DNA from: Microbacterium marinilacus
GTDB taxonomy: Bacteria > Actinomycetota > Actinomycetes > Actinomycetales > Microbacteriaceae
Assembly (NCBI RefSeq): GCF_019753765.1
Contig: NZ_JAIJZW010000003.1
Span: 310,001-374,000 of the forward strand
Direction of reading: 5' to 3'
Length of the DNA: 64,000 nt
Shown here: positions 56,082-63,989 of the stretch, piece after piece
Numbering within the stretch: the first letter of the stretch is position 1
Layout: each line of letters starts with the position of its first letter
Made by a program: the position numbers and the translations under genes
The notes under the pieces: model-generated
What the model was told of the DNA's origin: nothing
The model's database searches: none
The model's input: only the letters and a program-made list of their open reading frames with translations

Positions 56082-57641
56082 TCAGCGGACGACGGCCTCC
56101 TCTCCTCGCAGGAAACGCGCGACGAGCTCGCCGACGAGCACCGCCGCCGCGGCGGGACCGCGCGTCGGAGCGGTCGGCAGCAGCGAGGTGTCGGCGATCC
56201 GGAGACCGTCGACCCCTCGCACGCGACCCTCGCCGTCGGCGACGGCGAGGGGGTCGGAAGGCGTCCCCATGCGGGCGCTGCCGCACAGGTGGATGGCGGT
56301 GCCGAGGTGATCGAAGGCCCAGGCGTCCAGCGCGTCGTCGTCGGCGAGCGTGTCGCGGTCGAGGTCGCTCTCGCCGTCCGACACGGCCGCCCATGCCCGG
56401 GTGCGCAGCAGCTCTCCGGCGGCGCGCAGACCTGAGCGCGCGAGCGCGCGGTCGGGGCCTGACTGCAGGTATCCGTAGGAGATCTCCGGCAGCTCGAGCG
56501 GGTCGGCCGAGCGCAGCCGGATGCGGCCGCGAGCCTCCTGCGCCTGCAGCCCCAGGATCAGCGGATGCTCGTCCGGCATCGCGGTGTCGGGGAACAGGGC
56601 GGACATCGGTCGCGTCGACAGCAGAATCTCGAGGTCGCCGGAGGCCGGGCCCGCCTCGGAGGCGAAGTTGAGGGCCGCCGGGAACGGCCCGCCCACCGTC
56701 GGCGGGAGGGCGACGGTCGGGCGCCATAGCAGCACCAGGTCGGGATGGTCGGAGAAGCCCGCGCCGACGCCGGGGACGTCGGCGACCACCGCGATGCCGA
56801 GCTCCCGCAGCGCGTCGGCCGGCCCGATGCCCGAGAGCATCAGCAGCTGGGGCGTGGCGATCGCGCCGGCGGCGAGCACGATCTCGTCGGCCAGGATCGT
56901 CTCGGCGCCGGCATCCGTGAGCGCCTCGACGCCGACGGCCCGCCCCTGCTCGACGATCACGCGGGTGACGCGCACCCCGCCGCGCACCGTCAGGCCGGGC
57001 CGCGCGAGCGCGGGCAGCACGTACTGCAGCGCCGTGCTGCGGCGCTCGCCGGCGACGACGTTCTGCGGCACGGCCCCCACGCCCGGCGGCCCCGGAGCGT
57101 TCTTGTCGGCCTCGGCGGCGTGCCCCACCTCGAGGGCGGCAGCGGTGAAGGCCTCGGACACCGGATGGTCCTGGGCCGCGCGGGCGACGGGCATCGGCCC
57201 GGAGCCGCCGTGCAGCTCGGTCTCGCCGTGATCGAGGTCGGTCTCGAGCGCGCGCATCGCGGGAAGCGCGCCCTCCCAGGACCAGGCCGGGCCGCCCGCC
57301 TGGGCCCACGCCGCCAGGTCCTCTGGGCGGGGTCGCAAGAAGTACCCGCCGTTCACAGCGCTGCATCCGCCGAGGATCCGGCCGCGCGCCACCGTGTGCG
57401 GCCTGCCGGGGGCCAGGTCGGCGGGGTACGACCAGACGTGCGCGGTGCCCGGCGCAGAGGCGGCGATCGTCGTGGCGTCCCGCACCTCGCGCGGATAGTC
57501 GAGCTCGCTGCGCGGGGCGGCGCCGGCCTCGAGCAGCAGCACCCGGCGGCCCGCGTCCTCGCTCAGCCTGGCCGCGACCACGGCGCCGGCCGATCCTCCG
57601 CCCACGATCACCACGTCGTGATCGCGTTCCGCGCTGCTCAC
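56082..57641 (-). CDS. mftG: GMC oxidoreductase, mycofactocin-associated (MftG-like)
   Basis: A 519-residue flavoenzyme of the glucose-methanol-choline family. The FAD loop is DVVIVGGGSAGAVVAARLSE (about 9-28), the GMC signature 1 is GRILGGCSAVNGGYFLRP, signature 2 is GAIATPQLLMLSGIG and the C-terminal active-site region is HLCGSARMGT and TAPTRGPAAAAVL. MftG oxidises mycofactocinol to link mycofactocin enzymes to respiration. The GTG start overlaps the mftR stop (GTGA). The frame is open upstream through mftR. Confidence 0.88.
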   Translation of the reverse strand: MSSAERDHDVVIVGGGSAGAVVAARLSEDAGRRVLLLEAGAAPRSELDYPREVRDATTIAASAPGTAHVWSYPADLAPGRPHTVARGRILGGCSAVNGGYFLRPRPEDLAAWAQAGGPAWSWEGALPAMRALETDLDHGETELHGGSGPMPVARAAQDHPVSEAFTAAALEVGHAAEADKNAPGPPGVGAVPQNVVAGERRSTALQYVLPALARPGLTVRGGVRVTRVIVEQGRAVGVEALTDAGAETILADEIVLAAGAIATPQLLMLSGIGPADALRELGIAVVADVPGVGAGFSDHPDLVLLWRPTVALPPTVGGPFPAALNFASEAGPASGDLEILLSTRPMSALFPDTAMPDEHPLILGLQAQEARGRIRLRSADPLELPEISYGYLQSGPDRALARSGLRAAGELLRTRAWAAVSDGESDLDRDTLADDDALDAWAFDHLGTAIHLCGSARMGTPSDPLAVADGEGRVRGVDGLRIADTSLLPTAPTRGPAAAAVLVGELVARFLRGEEAVVR

Positions 57642-58282
57642 GGCATGCCACCTCCCGCCGCCGCGCTGCCCGCGAGGGCGCGCGCCGAGAAGGCGTCGGC
57701 GAGCTCGTCGAAGCCCTCCGCGATCAGGTCCGGCAGCACCGCGTCGTCGTCCGCGAGCCAGCGCTCGTACGCCGCGAGGGCGATCGCGAGGCACGTGCGC
57801 CCGACGATCTGCGCGACGAGCGACGACGGCGTCGTGCCGAGGCGCTCGGCGGTGAAGTCGGCGACGATCTGCCGCCAGGACGCGTAGCGCAGCGACGAGT
57901 GGGCGACGAGCGTGGGCGTCTCCAGCAGCACCGCCATCCGCCGGCGGTGGAAGGCGAGCTCCGCCGCCGGATAGGTGTTGAAGCCCACCACGGCGTCGCG
58001 CAGCGCGTCGACGAGCGGCAGGTCGTCCGGGGCGGCCGCCAGGTGGTCCCGCAGCTGCTGCAGCATCAGGTCGAAGTCGCCCCACGGCAGGTCGTTCTTC
58101 GAGGCGAAGTAGCGGAAGAACGTGCGCCGGCCGATGCCCGCCCGCGCGGCGATGTCGTCGACCGTCACGGCGTCGAAGCCGCGTTCGAGGATGAGCTCGA
58201 GGCCGATGCGGCCGAGCTCGCTCGCTGACGTGGCGGACGCTCGCCCGGTTCGGGTCGGAGCGCGTCCGTCGGGTTCCGGCAT
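57638..58282 (-). CDS. mftR: Mycofactocin-system TetR-family regulator
   Basis: A 214-residue TetR protein: HTH in LILERGFDAVTVDDIAARAG, then IGRRTFFRYFASKNDLPWGD, the pattern of MftR. The remaining helices form the ligand domain (AAELAFHRRRMAVLLETPTL). I chose the ATG at 58282 (MPEPDG) with AAGAGGGG upstream; the longer GTG form at 58306 would run through the operator palindrome. It is divergent from mftA and coupled to mftG. MftR is known to respond to acyl-CoA in mycobacteria. Confidence 0.9.
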   Translation of the reverse strand: MPEPDGRAPTRTGRASATSASELGRIGLELILERGFDAVTVDDIAARAGIGRRTFFRYFASKNDLPWGDFDLMLQQLRDHLAAAPDDLPLVDALRDAVVGFNTYPAAELAFHRRRMAVLLETPTLVAHSSLRYASWRQIVADFTAERLGTTPSSLVAQIVGRTCLAIALAAYERWLADDDAVLPDLIAEGFDELADAFSARALAGSAAAGGGMP

Positions 58283-58301
58283 GGAAACCCCTCTTCCTAT
58301 C

Positions 58302-58314
58302 GGCACTGAGTGCC
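58302..58314. promoter_or_regulatory. Candidate MftR operator 1
   Basis: GGCACTGAGTGCC is a perfect 6-1-6 palindrome, followed after 2 bp by TAGCAT, a -10-like element on the mftA side. It lies 20 bp from the mftR start codon. A similar sequence recurs at 63913. Confidence 0.65.
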
Positions 58315-58398
58315 ATTAGCATCGGCGCCACAGTAGACCGTCATCGACGACGGTCGCAATGGATGTCGCCGACGAGGGCGACGGACGAGGAGACGACG

Positions 58399-58509
58399 AT
58401 GTCCCGAGACACGAACGTGAGCGAGACGACCGACACGACCGCGACCCCCGTCGAGGCCGACGCCCTCATCGAAGAGGTGTCGATCGACGGGATGTGCGGC
58501 GTCTACTGA
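58399..58509 (+). CDS. mftA: Mycofactocin precursor peptide
   Basis: A 36-residue ribosomal peptide: a variable Thr/Asp-rich leader, a conserved acidic part ADALIEEVSIDGMCGVY. The C-terminal Val-Tyr dipeptide is the part converted into the redox cofactor mycofactocin by MftC (decarboxylation and cross-link) and released by MftE. GAGGAG lies 6 bases before the ATG. It is directly followed by mftB. Confidence 0.96.
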   Translation: MSRDTNVSETTDTTATPVEADALIEEVSIDGMCGVY

Positions 58510-58512
58510 GCC

Positions 58513-58794
58513 GTGGCCATGACCGCATTCGATGCCGATCGGGCGTGGGCCATCCATCCCCAGGTGGCGGTGCGCCCCGAGCCCTTCGGCGCGCTGCTGT
58601 ACCACTTCGGCACGCGCAAGCTGTCGTTCCTGAAGGACCGCCGCCTGCTCGGGCTGGTGCGCGCGCTGGCGGAGCAGCCGAGCGCCCGCGCCGCCCTGGC
58701 CGCGACGGGCGTGACGGGACCGGCGACCGCCACCTACCTGAGCGCGCTGAACGCGCTCGCCGACTCCCGCATGATCGTGGAGCGTGAACGATGA
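58513..58794 (+). CDS. mftB: Mycofactocin biosynthesis chaperone
   Basis: A 93-residue RiPP-recognition-element protein that presents MftA to MftC. It contains FDADRAWAIHPQVAVRPEPF, GALLYHFGTRKLSFLKD and a helical C-terminus, the MftB pattern. The start is the GTG at 58513 or the ATG at 58519. The stop overlaps the mftC ATG. Confidence 0.93.
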   Translation: MAMTAFDADRAWAIHPQVAVRPEPFGALLYHFGTRKLSFLKDRRLLGLVRALAEQPSARAALAATGVTGPATATYLSALNALADSRMIVERER

Positions 58795-60110
58795 CCCTGA
58801 TGGACGCCCCCCTCGCCCCGCCGCAGCCGAAGCGGCTCGTCGACCACTTCGAGAGCGGTCTCGATGCGCCGATCTGCCTGACGTGGGAGCTGACGTACGC
58901 CTGCAACCTGTCGTGCGTGCACTGCCTGTCGAGCTCGGGCCGCCGTGACCCGCGCGAGCTGACCACCGAGGAGTGCAAGGCGGTGATCGACGAGCTCGAG
59001 CGGATGCAGGTGTTCTACGTGAACATCGGCGGCGGCGAGCCGACCGTGCGCAGCGACTTCTGGGAGCTGCTCGACTACGCCACCGCGCATCACGTCGGCG
59101 TGAAGTTCTCGACCAACGGTGTGAAGATCACGCCCGAGATCGCCGAGCGCCTCGCCGCCAACGACTACGTGGACGTGCAGATCTCGCTCGACGGCGCGAC
59201 CGCCGAGGTCAACGACTGGATCCGCGGCCCGCGCTCGTACGAGACCGCGATCCGCGCGATGGAGAACCTGCAGGCCGCCGGGATGAAGAACTTCAAGCTG
59301 TCGGTCGTCTGCACGCGGCAGAACATCCCGCAGCTCGACGAGTTCAAGGAGATCGCCGACCGGTACGGGGCGCAGCTGCGTCTCACGCGGTTGCGCCCCT
59401 CCGGCCGCGGCGCGGACGTGTGGGACGAGCTGCACCCCACGATGGCGCAGCAGCGCGAGCTGTTCGACTGGCTCGTCGCGCACGGCGACCGCGTGCTCAC
59501 CGGCGACTCGTTCTTCCACCTGTCAGCGTTCGGCGAGGGCACGCTGCCCGGCCTCAACCTCTGCGGCGCGGGTCGCGTGGTGTGCCTGATCGACCCGATC
59601 GGCGATGTGTACGCGTGCCCGTTCGCGATCCACGAGGAGTTCCTCGCGGGCACGGTGCGGGCGCCCGGCGGCTTCCGCGAGGTGTGGCGCTCGTCCGAGC
59701 TGTTCACCCGGCTGCGGGCGCCGCAGTCGGGCGGCGCGTGCACCTCGTGCCAGTTCTTCGACACGTGCAAGGGCGGGTGCATGGCGGCGAAGTTCTTCAC
59801 CGGGCTTCCGCTGGACGGACCCGACCCCGAGTGCGTGCAGGGCTACGGCGAGCAGGCGCTCTCGGACCGCAAGGGCCAGAAGCCCAAGCCGACCGGCGAC
59901 CACTCGCACCGCACCGAGCCGCCGCGGCCGCGGGGAGGCACCGCGCAGCGTCCGCGCACCGGCATGGGGCCCGTGCGGGTGACGATCTCCAAGCGGCGCG
60001 ATCGCGTCGCGCCGCTGGTGTCGGCGTGCGACGTGAACCCGCTCGCGGACTTCGCGCCGCCGGAACACCTCTTGCAGATGATGGGCTCCCGCGAGGAGCC
60101 GAAGACCTGA
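58791..60110 (+). CDS. mftC: Mycofactocin radical SAM maturase
   Basis: A 439-residue radical SAM-SPASM enzyme that decarboxylates and cyclises the C-terminal Val-Tyr of MftA. The [4Fe-4S] motif CxxxCxxC reads CNLSCVHC (about residues 37-44). GGGEPTVR and the TIM-barrel core follow. The SPASM cysteines are in NLCGAGRVVCLIDP, ACPFAIHEE and CTSCQFFDTCKGGCMAAK. A basic tail of about 85 residues extends beyond the usual SPASM end. ATGA overlap with mftB. Confidence 0.96.
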   Translation: MTLMDAPLAPPQPKRLVDHFESGLDAPICLTWELTYACNLSCVHCLSSSGRRDPRELTTEECKAVIDELERMQVFYVNIGGGEPTVRSDFWELLDYATAHHVGVKFSTNGVKITPEIAERLAANDYVDVQISLDGATAEVNDWIRGPRSYETAIRAMENLQAAGMKNFKLSVVCTRQNIPQLDEFKEIADRYGAQLRLTRLRPSGRGADVWDELHPTMAQQRELFDWLVAHGDRVLTGDSFFHLSAFGEGTLPGLNLCGAGRVVCLIDPIGDVYACPFAIHEEFLAGTVRAPGGFREVWRSSELFTRLRAPQSGGACTSCQFFDTCKGGCMAAKFFTGLPLDGPDPECVQGYGEQALSDRKGQKPKPTGDHSHRTEPPRPRGGTAQRPRTGMGPVRVTISKRRDRVAPLVSACDVNPLADFAPPEHLLQMMGSREEPKT

Positions 60111-60112
60111 GC

Positions 60113-60142
60113 CGATGGGCGTCGCGTGAGCGACGCCCATCG
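60113..60142 (+). terminator. Hairpin between mftC and the first SDR gene
   Basis: CGATGGGCGTCGC and GCGACGCCCATCG form a perfect 13-bp stem with a GTGA tetraloop, starting 2 bp after the mftC stop. There is no T-run, so it may be a partial terminator or an mRNA 3'-end stabiliser. Confidence 0.6.
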
Positions 60143-60222
60143 TGGTCTGCGGGGGACGCGTACCAGGGAGGGGAACAGGAGAGAGGCGGGCGCCTCCGGC
60201 GCCCCGACGAAAGGAGCACGCG

Positions 60223-61062
60223 ATGGGGCGTGTCGAAGGGAAAGTGGCGTTCATCACCGGGGCCGCGCGCGGGCAGGGACGCTCGCACGCCGTGCGCCTG
60301 GCGCAGGAGGGCGCCGACATCATCGCGATCGACGTGTGCGAGGCGCTGCCGGGCATGGAGCGCTTCTACGCCGGCGCGACGGAGGACGACCTCGCGGAGA
60401 CGGTGGCGCAGGTCGAGGCGCTCGACCGGCGCATCGTCGCCCGCAAGGCGGACGTCCGCGACTTCGGGGCCATGAAGGCGGCCCTGGACGAGGGCGTCGC
60501 CGAGCTCGGCCATGTCGACATCGTGTCGGCGAACGCGGGCGTCTTCGCGTTCGGCGACCAGTCGCAGGACGCCACCGAAGAGGAGTGGGACCTCGTCAAC
60601 AGCATCAACGCGAAGGGCGTGTGGCTGACGGCGAAGGCCGTGATCCCGCACCTGATCGAGCAGGGCACGGGAGGGTCGATGATCCTCACGAGCTCGACGG
60701 CGGGTCTCAAGGGCACGCCCAACGTGGTGGCCTACACCGCCAGCAAGCACGCCGTCGTGGGCATCATGCGCACGCTCGCGCTCGAGCTGGCGCCGCACCG
60801 CGTGCGGGTCAACACCGTCCATCCGACGGGGGTGGCGACCGACATGATCCAGAACGAGGCGACGTTCAAGCTGTTCCTGCCCGACGTCGAGCACCCCACC
60901 AAGGAGCAGGCGGCGCCGGTCTTCGAGTCGACGAACGCGCTGCCCGTCCCGTGGGTCGAGCCGGTCGACATCTCGAACGCCGTGCTGTTCCTCGCGTCGG
61001 ATGAGGCGCGCTACGTCACCGGCACCGAGCTGAAGGTCGACGCCGGCTACTCCATCAAGTGA
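60223..61062 (+). CDS. Mycofactocin-coupled SDR oxidoreductase (first copy)
   Basis: A 279-residue member of the mycofactocin-coupled SDR family (carveol dehydrogenase-like). The coenzyme loop TGAARGQGRSHAVRLAQEGA is diagnostic, followed by SANAGVF, the catalytic YTASKHA and the family's insert NEATFKLFLPDVEHP. It retains its NAD(H) and passes electrons to mycofactocin. The ATG at 60223 has AAAGGAG upstream. It is about two thirds identical by eye to the next gene. Confidence 0.93.
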   Translation: MGRVEGKVAFITGAARGQGRSHAVRLAQEGADIIAIDVCEALPGMERFYAGATEDDLAETVAQVEALDRRIVARKADVRDFGAMKAALDEGVAELGHVDIVSANAGVFAFGDQSQDATEEEWDLVNSINAKGVWLTAKAVIPHLIEQGTGGSMILTSSTAGLKGTPNVVAYTASKHAVVGIMRTLALELAPHRVRVNTVHPTGVATDMIQNEATFKLFLPDVEHPTKEQAAPVFESTNALPVPWVEPVDISNAVLFLASDEARYVTGTELKVDAGYSIK

Positions 61063-61154
61063 TCCGAGCACGTCGCCGCGCCCTGGCGCGGCAAGGGCGC
61101 CGGTGCGGCGTCCCCGAGGAGGCGCCGAGCGCGCCATGAAGAGAGGAGCACGTC

Positions 61155-61988
61155 ATGGGACGTGTGGAGGGAAAGGTCGCGTTCATCACGGGCGCGGCCC
61201 GTGGACAGGGGCGCTCGCACGCGGTGCGCCTCGCGCAGGAGGGCGCCGACATCATCGCGATCGACGTCTGCGACGAGATCCCCGGCGCGCCGTATCCGCC
61301 GGCGACGGAGGCGGACCTCGCCGAGACGGTCGCGAAGGTCGAGGCGCTCGACCGGCGCATCGTCGCGACCAAGGCCGACGTGCGGGACGCCGGCCAGCTG
61401 AAGGCGGCGGTCGACGAGGGCGTCGCCCAGCTGGGCCGGCTCGACATCGTCAGCGCGAACGCCGGGATCTCGACGGCCATGGCGCACTCGGAGGACATCT
61501 CCGAGGAGCTGTGGAACGACATGATCGACGTCAACCTGACGGGCGTCTGGCGCACCTGCAAGGTGGCGATCCCGCACCTCAAGGCCGGCGGCCGGGGCGG
61601 GTCGATCGTGCTGACCAGCTCGGACGCCGGGCTCTTCGCGTACGAGAACATCTCGCACTACGTGTCGGCCAAGCACGGCGTCGTGGGGCTGATGCGGACG
61701 CTCGCGCTGGAGCTCGCACCCGACTTCATCCGGGTCAACAGCATCCACCCCACGACGGTGAACACGACGATGGTGAACAACGAGGCGACGTTCCGGCTGT
61801 TCCGGCCCGACCTCGACGACCCGACGGTCGAGGACTTCCAGCAGGCGGCGATCACGATGAACGCCCTGCCCATCCCCTGGGTGGAGGCGGTCGACATCTC
61901 GAACGCGCTGCTGTTCCTCGCCTCCGACGAGTCGCGATACATCACCGGCGTGCCGCTGCCCGTCGACGCGGGAGCCGCCGTCAAATGA
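61155..61988 (+). CDS. Mycofactocin-coupled SDR oxidoreductase (second copy)
   Basis: A 277-residue paralogue of the preceding protein. It has the same TGAARGQGRSHAVRLAQEGA loop, SANAGIS, YVSAKHG and NEATFRLFRPDLDDP, and ends VPLPVDAGAAVK. Differences centre on residues 40-50 and 85-100, the substrate region. The ATG has AGAGGAG upstream. The stop overlaps the next ATG (ATGA), so it is co-translated with the MoxR ATPase. The substrate alcohol is unknown. Confidence 0.93.
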   Translation: MGRVEGKVAFITGAARGQGRSHAVRLAQEGADIIAIDVCDEIPGAPYPPATEADLAETVAKVEALDRRIVATKADVRDAGQLKAAVDEGVAQLGRLDIVSANAGISTAMAHSEDISEELWNDMIDVNLTGVWRTCKVAIPHLKAGGRGGSIVLTSSDAGLFAYENISHYVSAKHGVVGLMRTLALELAPDFIRVNSIHPTTVNTTMVNNEATFRLFRPDLDDPTVEDFQQAAITMNALPIPWVEAVDISNALLFLASDESRYITGVPLPVDAGAAVK

Positions 61989-62914
61989 CCGCCCAGGAGG
62001 TCACGACCGATCCCGACCTGGCTGCCAGCCGGGAGCGGATCGCCGCGCACCTCGTCGGCCGCGAGCGCGAGCTGGAGCTCGCCCTCGCGGCCGTCGCGGC
62101 GGGGCGCGACCTCGTGCTCGAGGGACCGCCGGGGACGAGCAAGACGACGATGCTGGGGGCGATCGCCGCCGAGTGGGGCATCCCGCTGCTGTTCGTCGAG
62201 GGCAACGCGGATCTCACGCCGGCGAAGCTCGTCGGCCATCACAATCCGGCCCGCGTGCTGCGGGAGGACTACAGCGCCGACAACTTCGTGCCCGGTCCGC
62301 TCGTCGAGGCGATGCAGTCGGGGGGATTCCTCTACATCGAGGAGTTCAACCGGGCGCCGGAGGACACCCTGAACGCCCTGCTGACCGCGATGGCAGATCG
62401 CGCCGTGACCGTGCCGCGGGTGGGGCGGATCGAGGCGCTGCCGACGTTCCGCGTGATCGCGTCGATGAACCCGTACGACAACGTCGGCACGACGCGGCTG
62501 TCGACCAGCGTGCACGACCGGCTGAACCGCCTGGCCGTCGGCTATCAGGACGCGCCCGCCGAGGAGCGGATCGTCGAGCTGCGGTCGGGCGCGACGGGAC
62601 CGCTCGCTGAGCGCCTCGTCCGCGACGCCGTCGCCGTGACCCGTGCGACCCGCGAGCACCCCGACGTGCGACAGGGATCGAGCGTGCGCGGGGCCATCGA
62701 CCTGACGCTCGTCGCGCTGCGCCTCGCCGAGCTGCGCGACGTCGCCGAGCCCGACGCGGACGCGTACCCGTCGCTCGTGCTGGACGGCATGATCGTGGCG
62801 CTGTCGGGTCGCATCCACGTGGACGAGGCGGCGGAGACGACGCCGGAGCGCGTGCTGCGCGAGATCTGGGAGGACCGGTTCCTGCTCGAGCCGCACGCCG
62901 CGGCGCCGGGCTGA
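61985..62914 (+). CDS. MoxR-family AAA+ ATPase
   Basis: A 309-residue AAA+ chaperone: Walker A EGPPGTSKTTML, the MoxR-type NADLTPAKLVGHHNP, Walker B LYIEEFNRAPEDTLNALLTA, sensor 1 ASMNPYDNVGTTRLS and the arginine-finger region DRLNRLAVG. The EEFNRAP form resembles CoxD-like members that act with VWA partners in activating metal- or cofactor-containing enzymes. The neighbour encodes such a VWA protein. The start overlaps the SDR stop. Confidence 0.92.
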   Translation: MTAQEVTTDPDLAASRERIAAHLVGRERELELALAAVAAGRDLVLEGPPGTSKTTMLGAIAAEWGIPLLFVEGNADLTPAKLVGHHNPARVLREDYSADNFVPGPLVEAMQSGGFLYIEEFNRAPEDTLNALLTAMADRAVTVPRVGRIEALPTFRVIASMNPYDNVGTTRLSTSVHDRLNRLAVGYQDAPAEERIVELRSGATGPLAERLVRDAVAVTRATREHPDVRQGSSVRGAIDLTLVALRLAELRDVAEPDADAYPSLVLDGMIVALSGRIHVDEAAETTPERVLREIWEDRFLLEPHAAAPG

Positions 62915-63049
62915 AGGAGCGTCGAGGCGGACACGCCCCTGCGGCGGCGGTCGGAGGGCGCGCGTGCGACGCGGCCGCTGCGCAGACGGCCGAAGCGGCT
63001 GGACGAGCCGCCCACCGAGTACGAGCTCGGGGCCGGCGGATCGGGTCTC

Positions 63050-63895
63050 GTGCTGCAGGCGGCGGGGTCCGCTCGCGCGTCCCGCGGCCGGGGCAGGCCG
63101 GGCGGACAGGCCGGCGTGTTCACCGACGAGCGCGGGTCGGTGGTGCCCGCCGAGCTCGACGCGGTCGAGCCCGACCCGCTCGTGCGGGCGCGCGCCCGGC
63201 AGATCGCCGCGCGGCTGTCGATGCCGCGGCCGAGGACCGGCGCGACGGTGCGCGGCGGGGCGGGCCTGCTCGGCAGCCTGCCGTATCGCGGCGGATCGGA
63301 CGACATCGACCTCGACCGCACGATCGAGGTGCTCGCCGAGCGGCCCGTGCCGGAGGACGAGGACATCGTGGTGCGCGACCGCGTGCGCGCGCGACGGGCG
63401 GTGGTGCTGGCGATCGACGTGTCCGGATCGATGCGCGGCGAGCGCGTGCGCACGGCGGCGGCGACGGTGGGGGCGCTGAGCGCCGAGCTCGCGCACGAGG
63501 CGCTCGCGGTGGTCGCCTTCTGGTCCGACGCGGCCGTGCTGCTGCATCTCGGCGACCCGGTGTCGCCCGGCGACGTGCTCGACGGCCTGCTGCGTATCCC
63601 GGCCCGAGGGCTCACGAACGTGGGGTTCCCGCTCGCGCTCGCGCAGCGCGAGCTCGGCCGCGTGCCGGTGCGCGATGCGCGGGTGCTGCTGCTGTCCGAC
63701 TGCGTGCACAACGCCGGGCCCGACCCGCGGCCGATCGCCGCGCGGCTGCCTCGTCTGGACGTGCTGCTCGACGCGAGCGGGGAGAAGGACGTCGAGCTGG
63801 GTCGTGAGCTGGCGGCCCGCGGCAGGGGCGTCCTCGAGGTGGTGCGGGGCCATCGCGACGTGGCTCCGGCGCTGGGGCGCATCTTCGCCAGGTAG
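63050..63895 (+). CDS. VWA (von Willebrand A) domain protein, MoxR partner
   Basis: At least 281 residues. The VWA domain occupies about residues 115-281 with an intact MIDAS: LAIDVSGSMRG, Thr in ARGLTNVG, and Asp in LLLSDCVHNAG. It probably forms an ATPase-VWA pair with the MoxR gene 136 bp upstream. The start is uncertain: the same frame is open back to the moxR stop and looks coding (RRRPKRLDEPPTEYELG) but has no ATG, GTG or TTG, so I give the first conventional start, GTG at 63050. Confidence 0.82.
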   Translation: MLQAAGSARASRGRGRPGGQAGVFTDERGSVVPAELDAVEPDPLVRARARQIAARLSMPRPRTGATVRGGAGLLGSLPYRGGSDDIDLDRTIEVLAERPVPEDEDIVVRDRVRARRAVVLAIDVSGSMRGERVRTAAATVGALSAELAHEALAVVAFWSDAAVLLHLGDPVSPGDVLDGLLRIPARGLTNVGFPLALAQRELGRVPVRDARVLLLSDCVHNAGPDPRPIAARLPRLDVLLDASGEKDVELGRELAARGRGVLEVVRGHRDVAPALGRIFAR

Positions 63896-63912
63896 AAGCC
63901 CCCTCGCTTTTT

Positions 63913-63925
63913 GGCACCGAGTGTC
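63913..63925. promoter_or_regulatory. Candidate MftR operator 2
   Basis: GGCACCGAGTGTC followed after 2 bp by TACTAT matches the arrangement at 58302 (GGCACTGAGTGCC, 2 bp, TAGCAT), including the shared downstream CATTA. It precedes the gene starting at 63990. Confidence 0.6.
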
Positions 63926-63989
63926 ATTACTATGCCGGAAACCGGACGACGGATGTCCGCCGCCCGACTGCGATGGAGCAGGAGGAGTC

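Noticed and set aside
54982..57651. 889-residue minus-strand frame across mftG and iclR
   Set aside because: Arg/Ala/Gly-rich shadow frame; the GMC and IclR genes in other frames have full family motifs.
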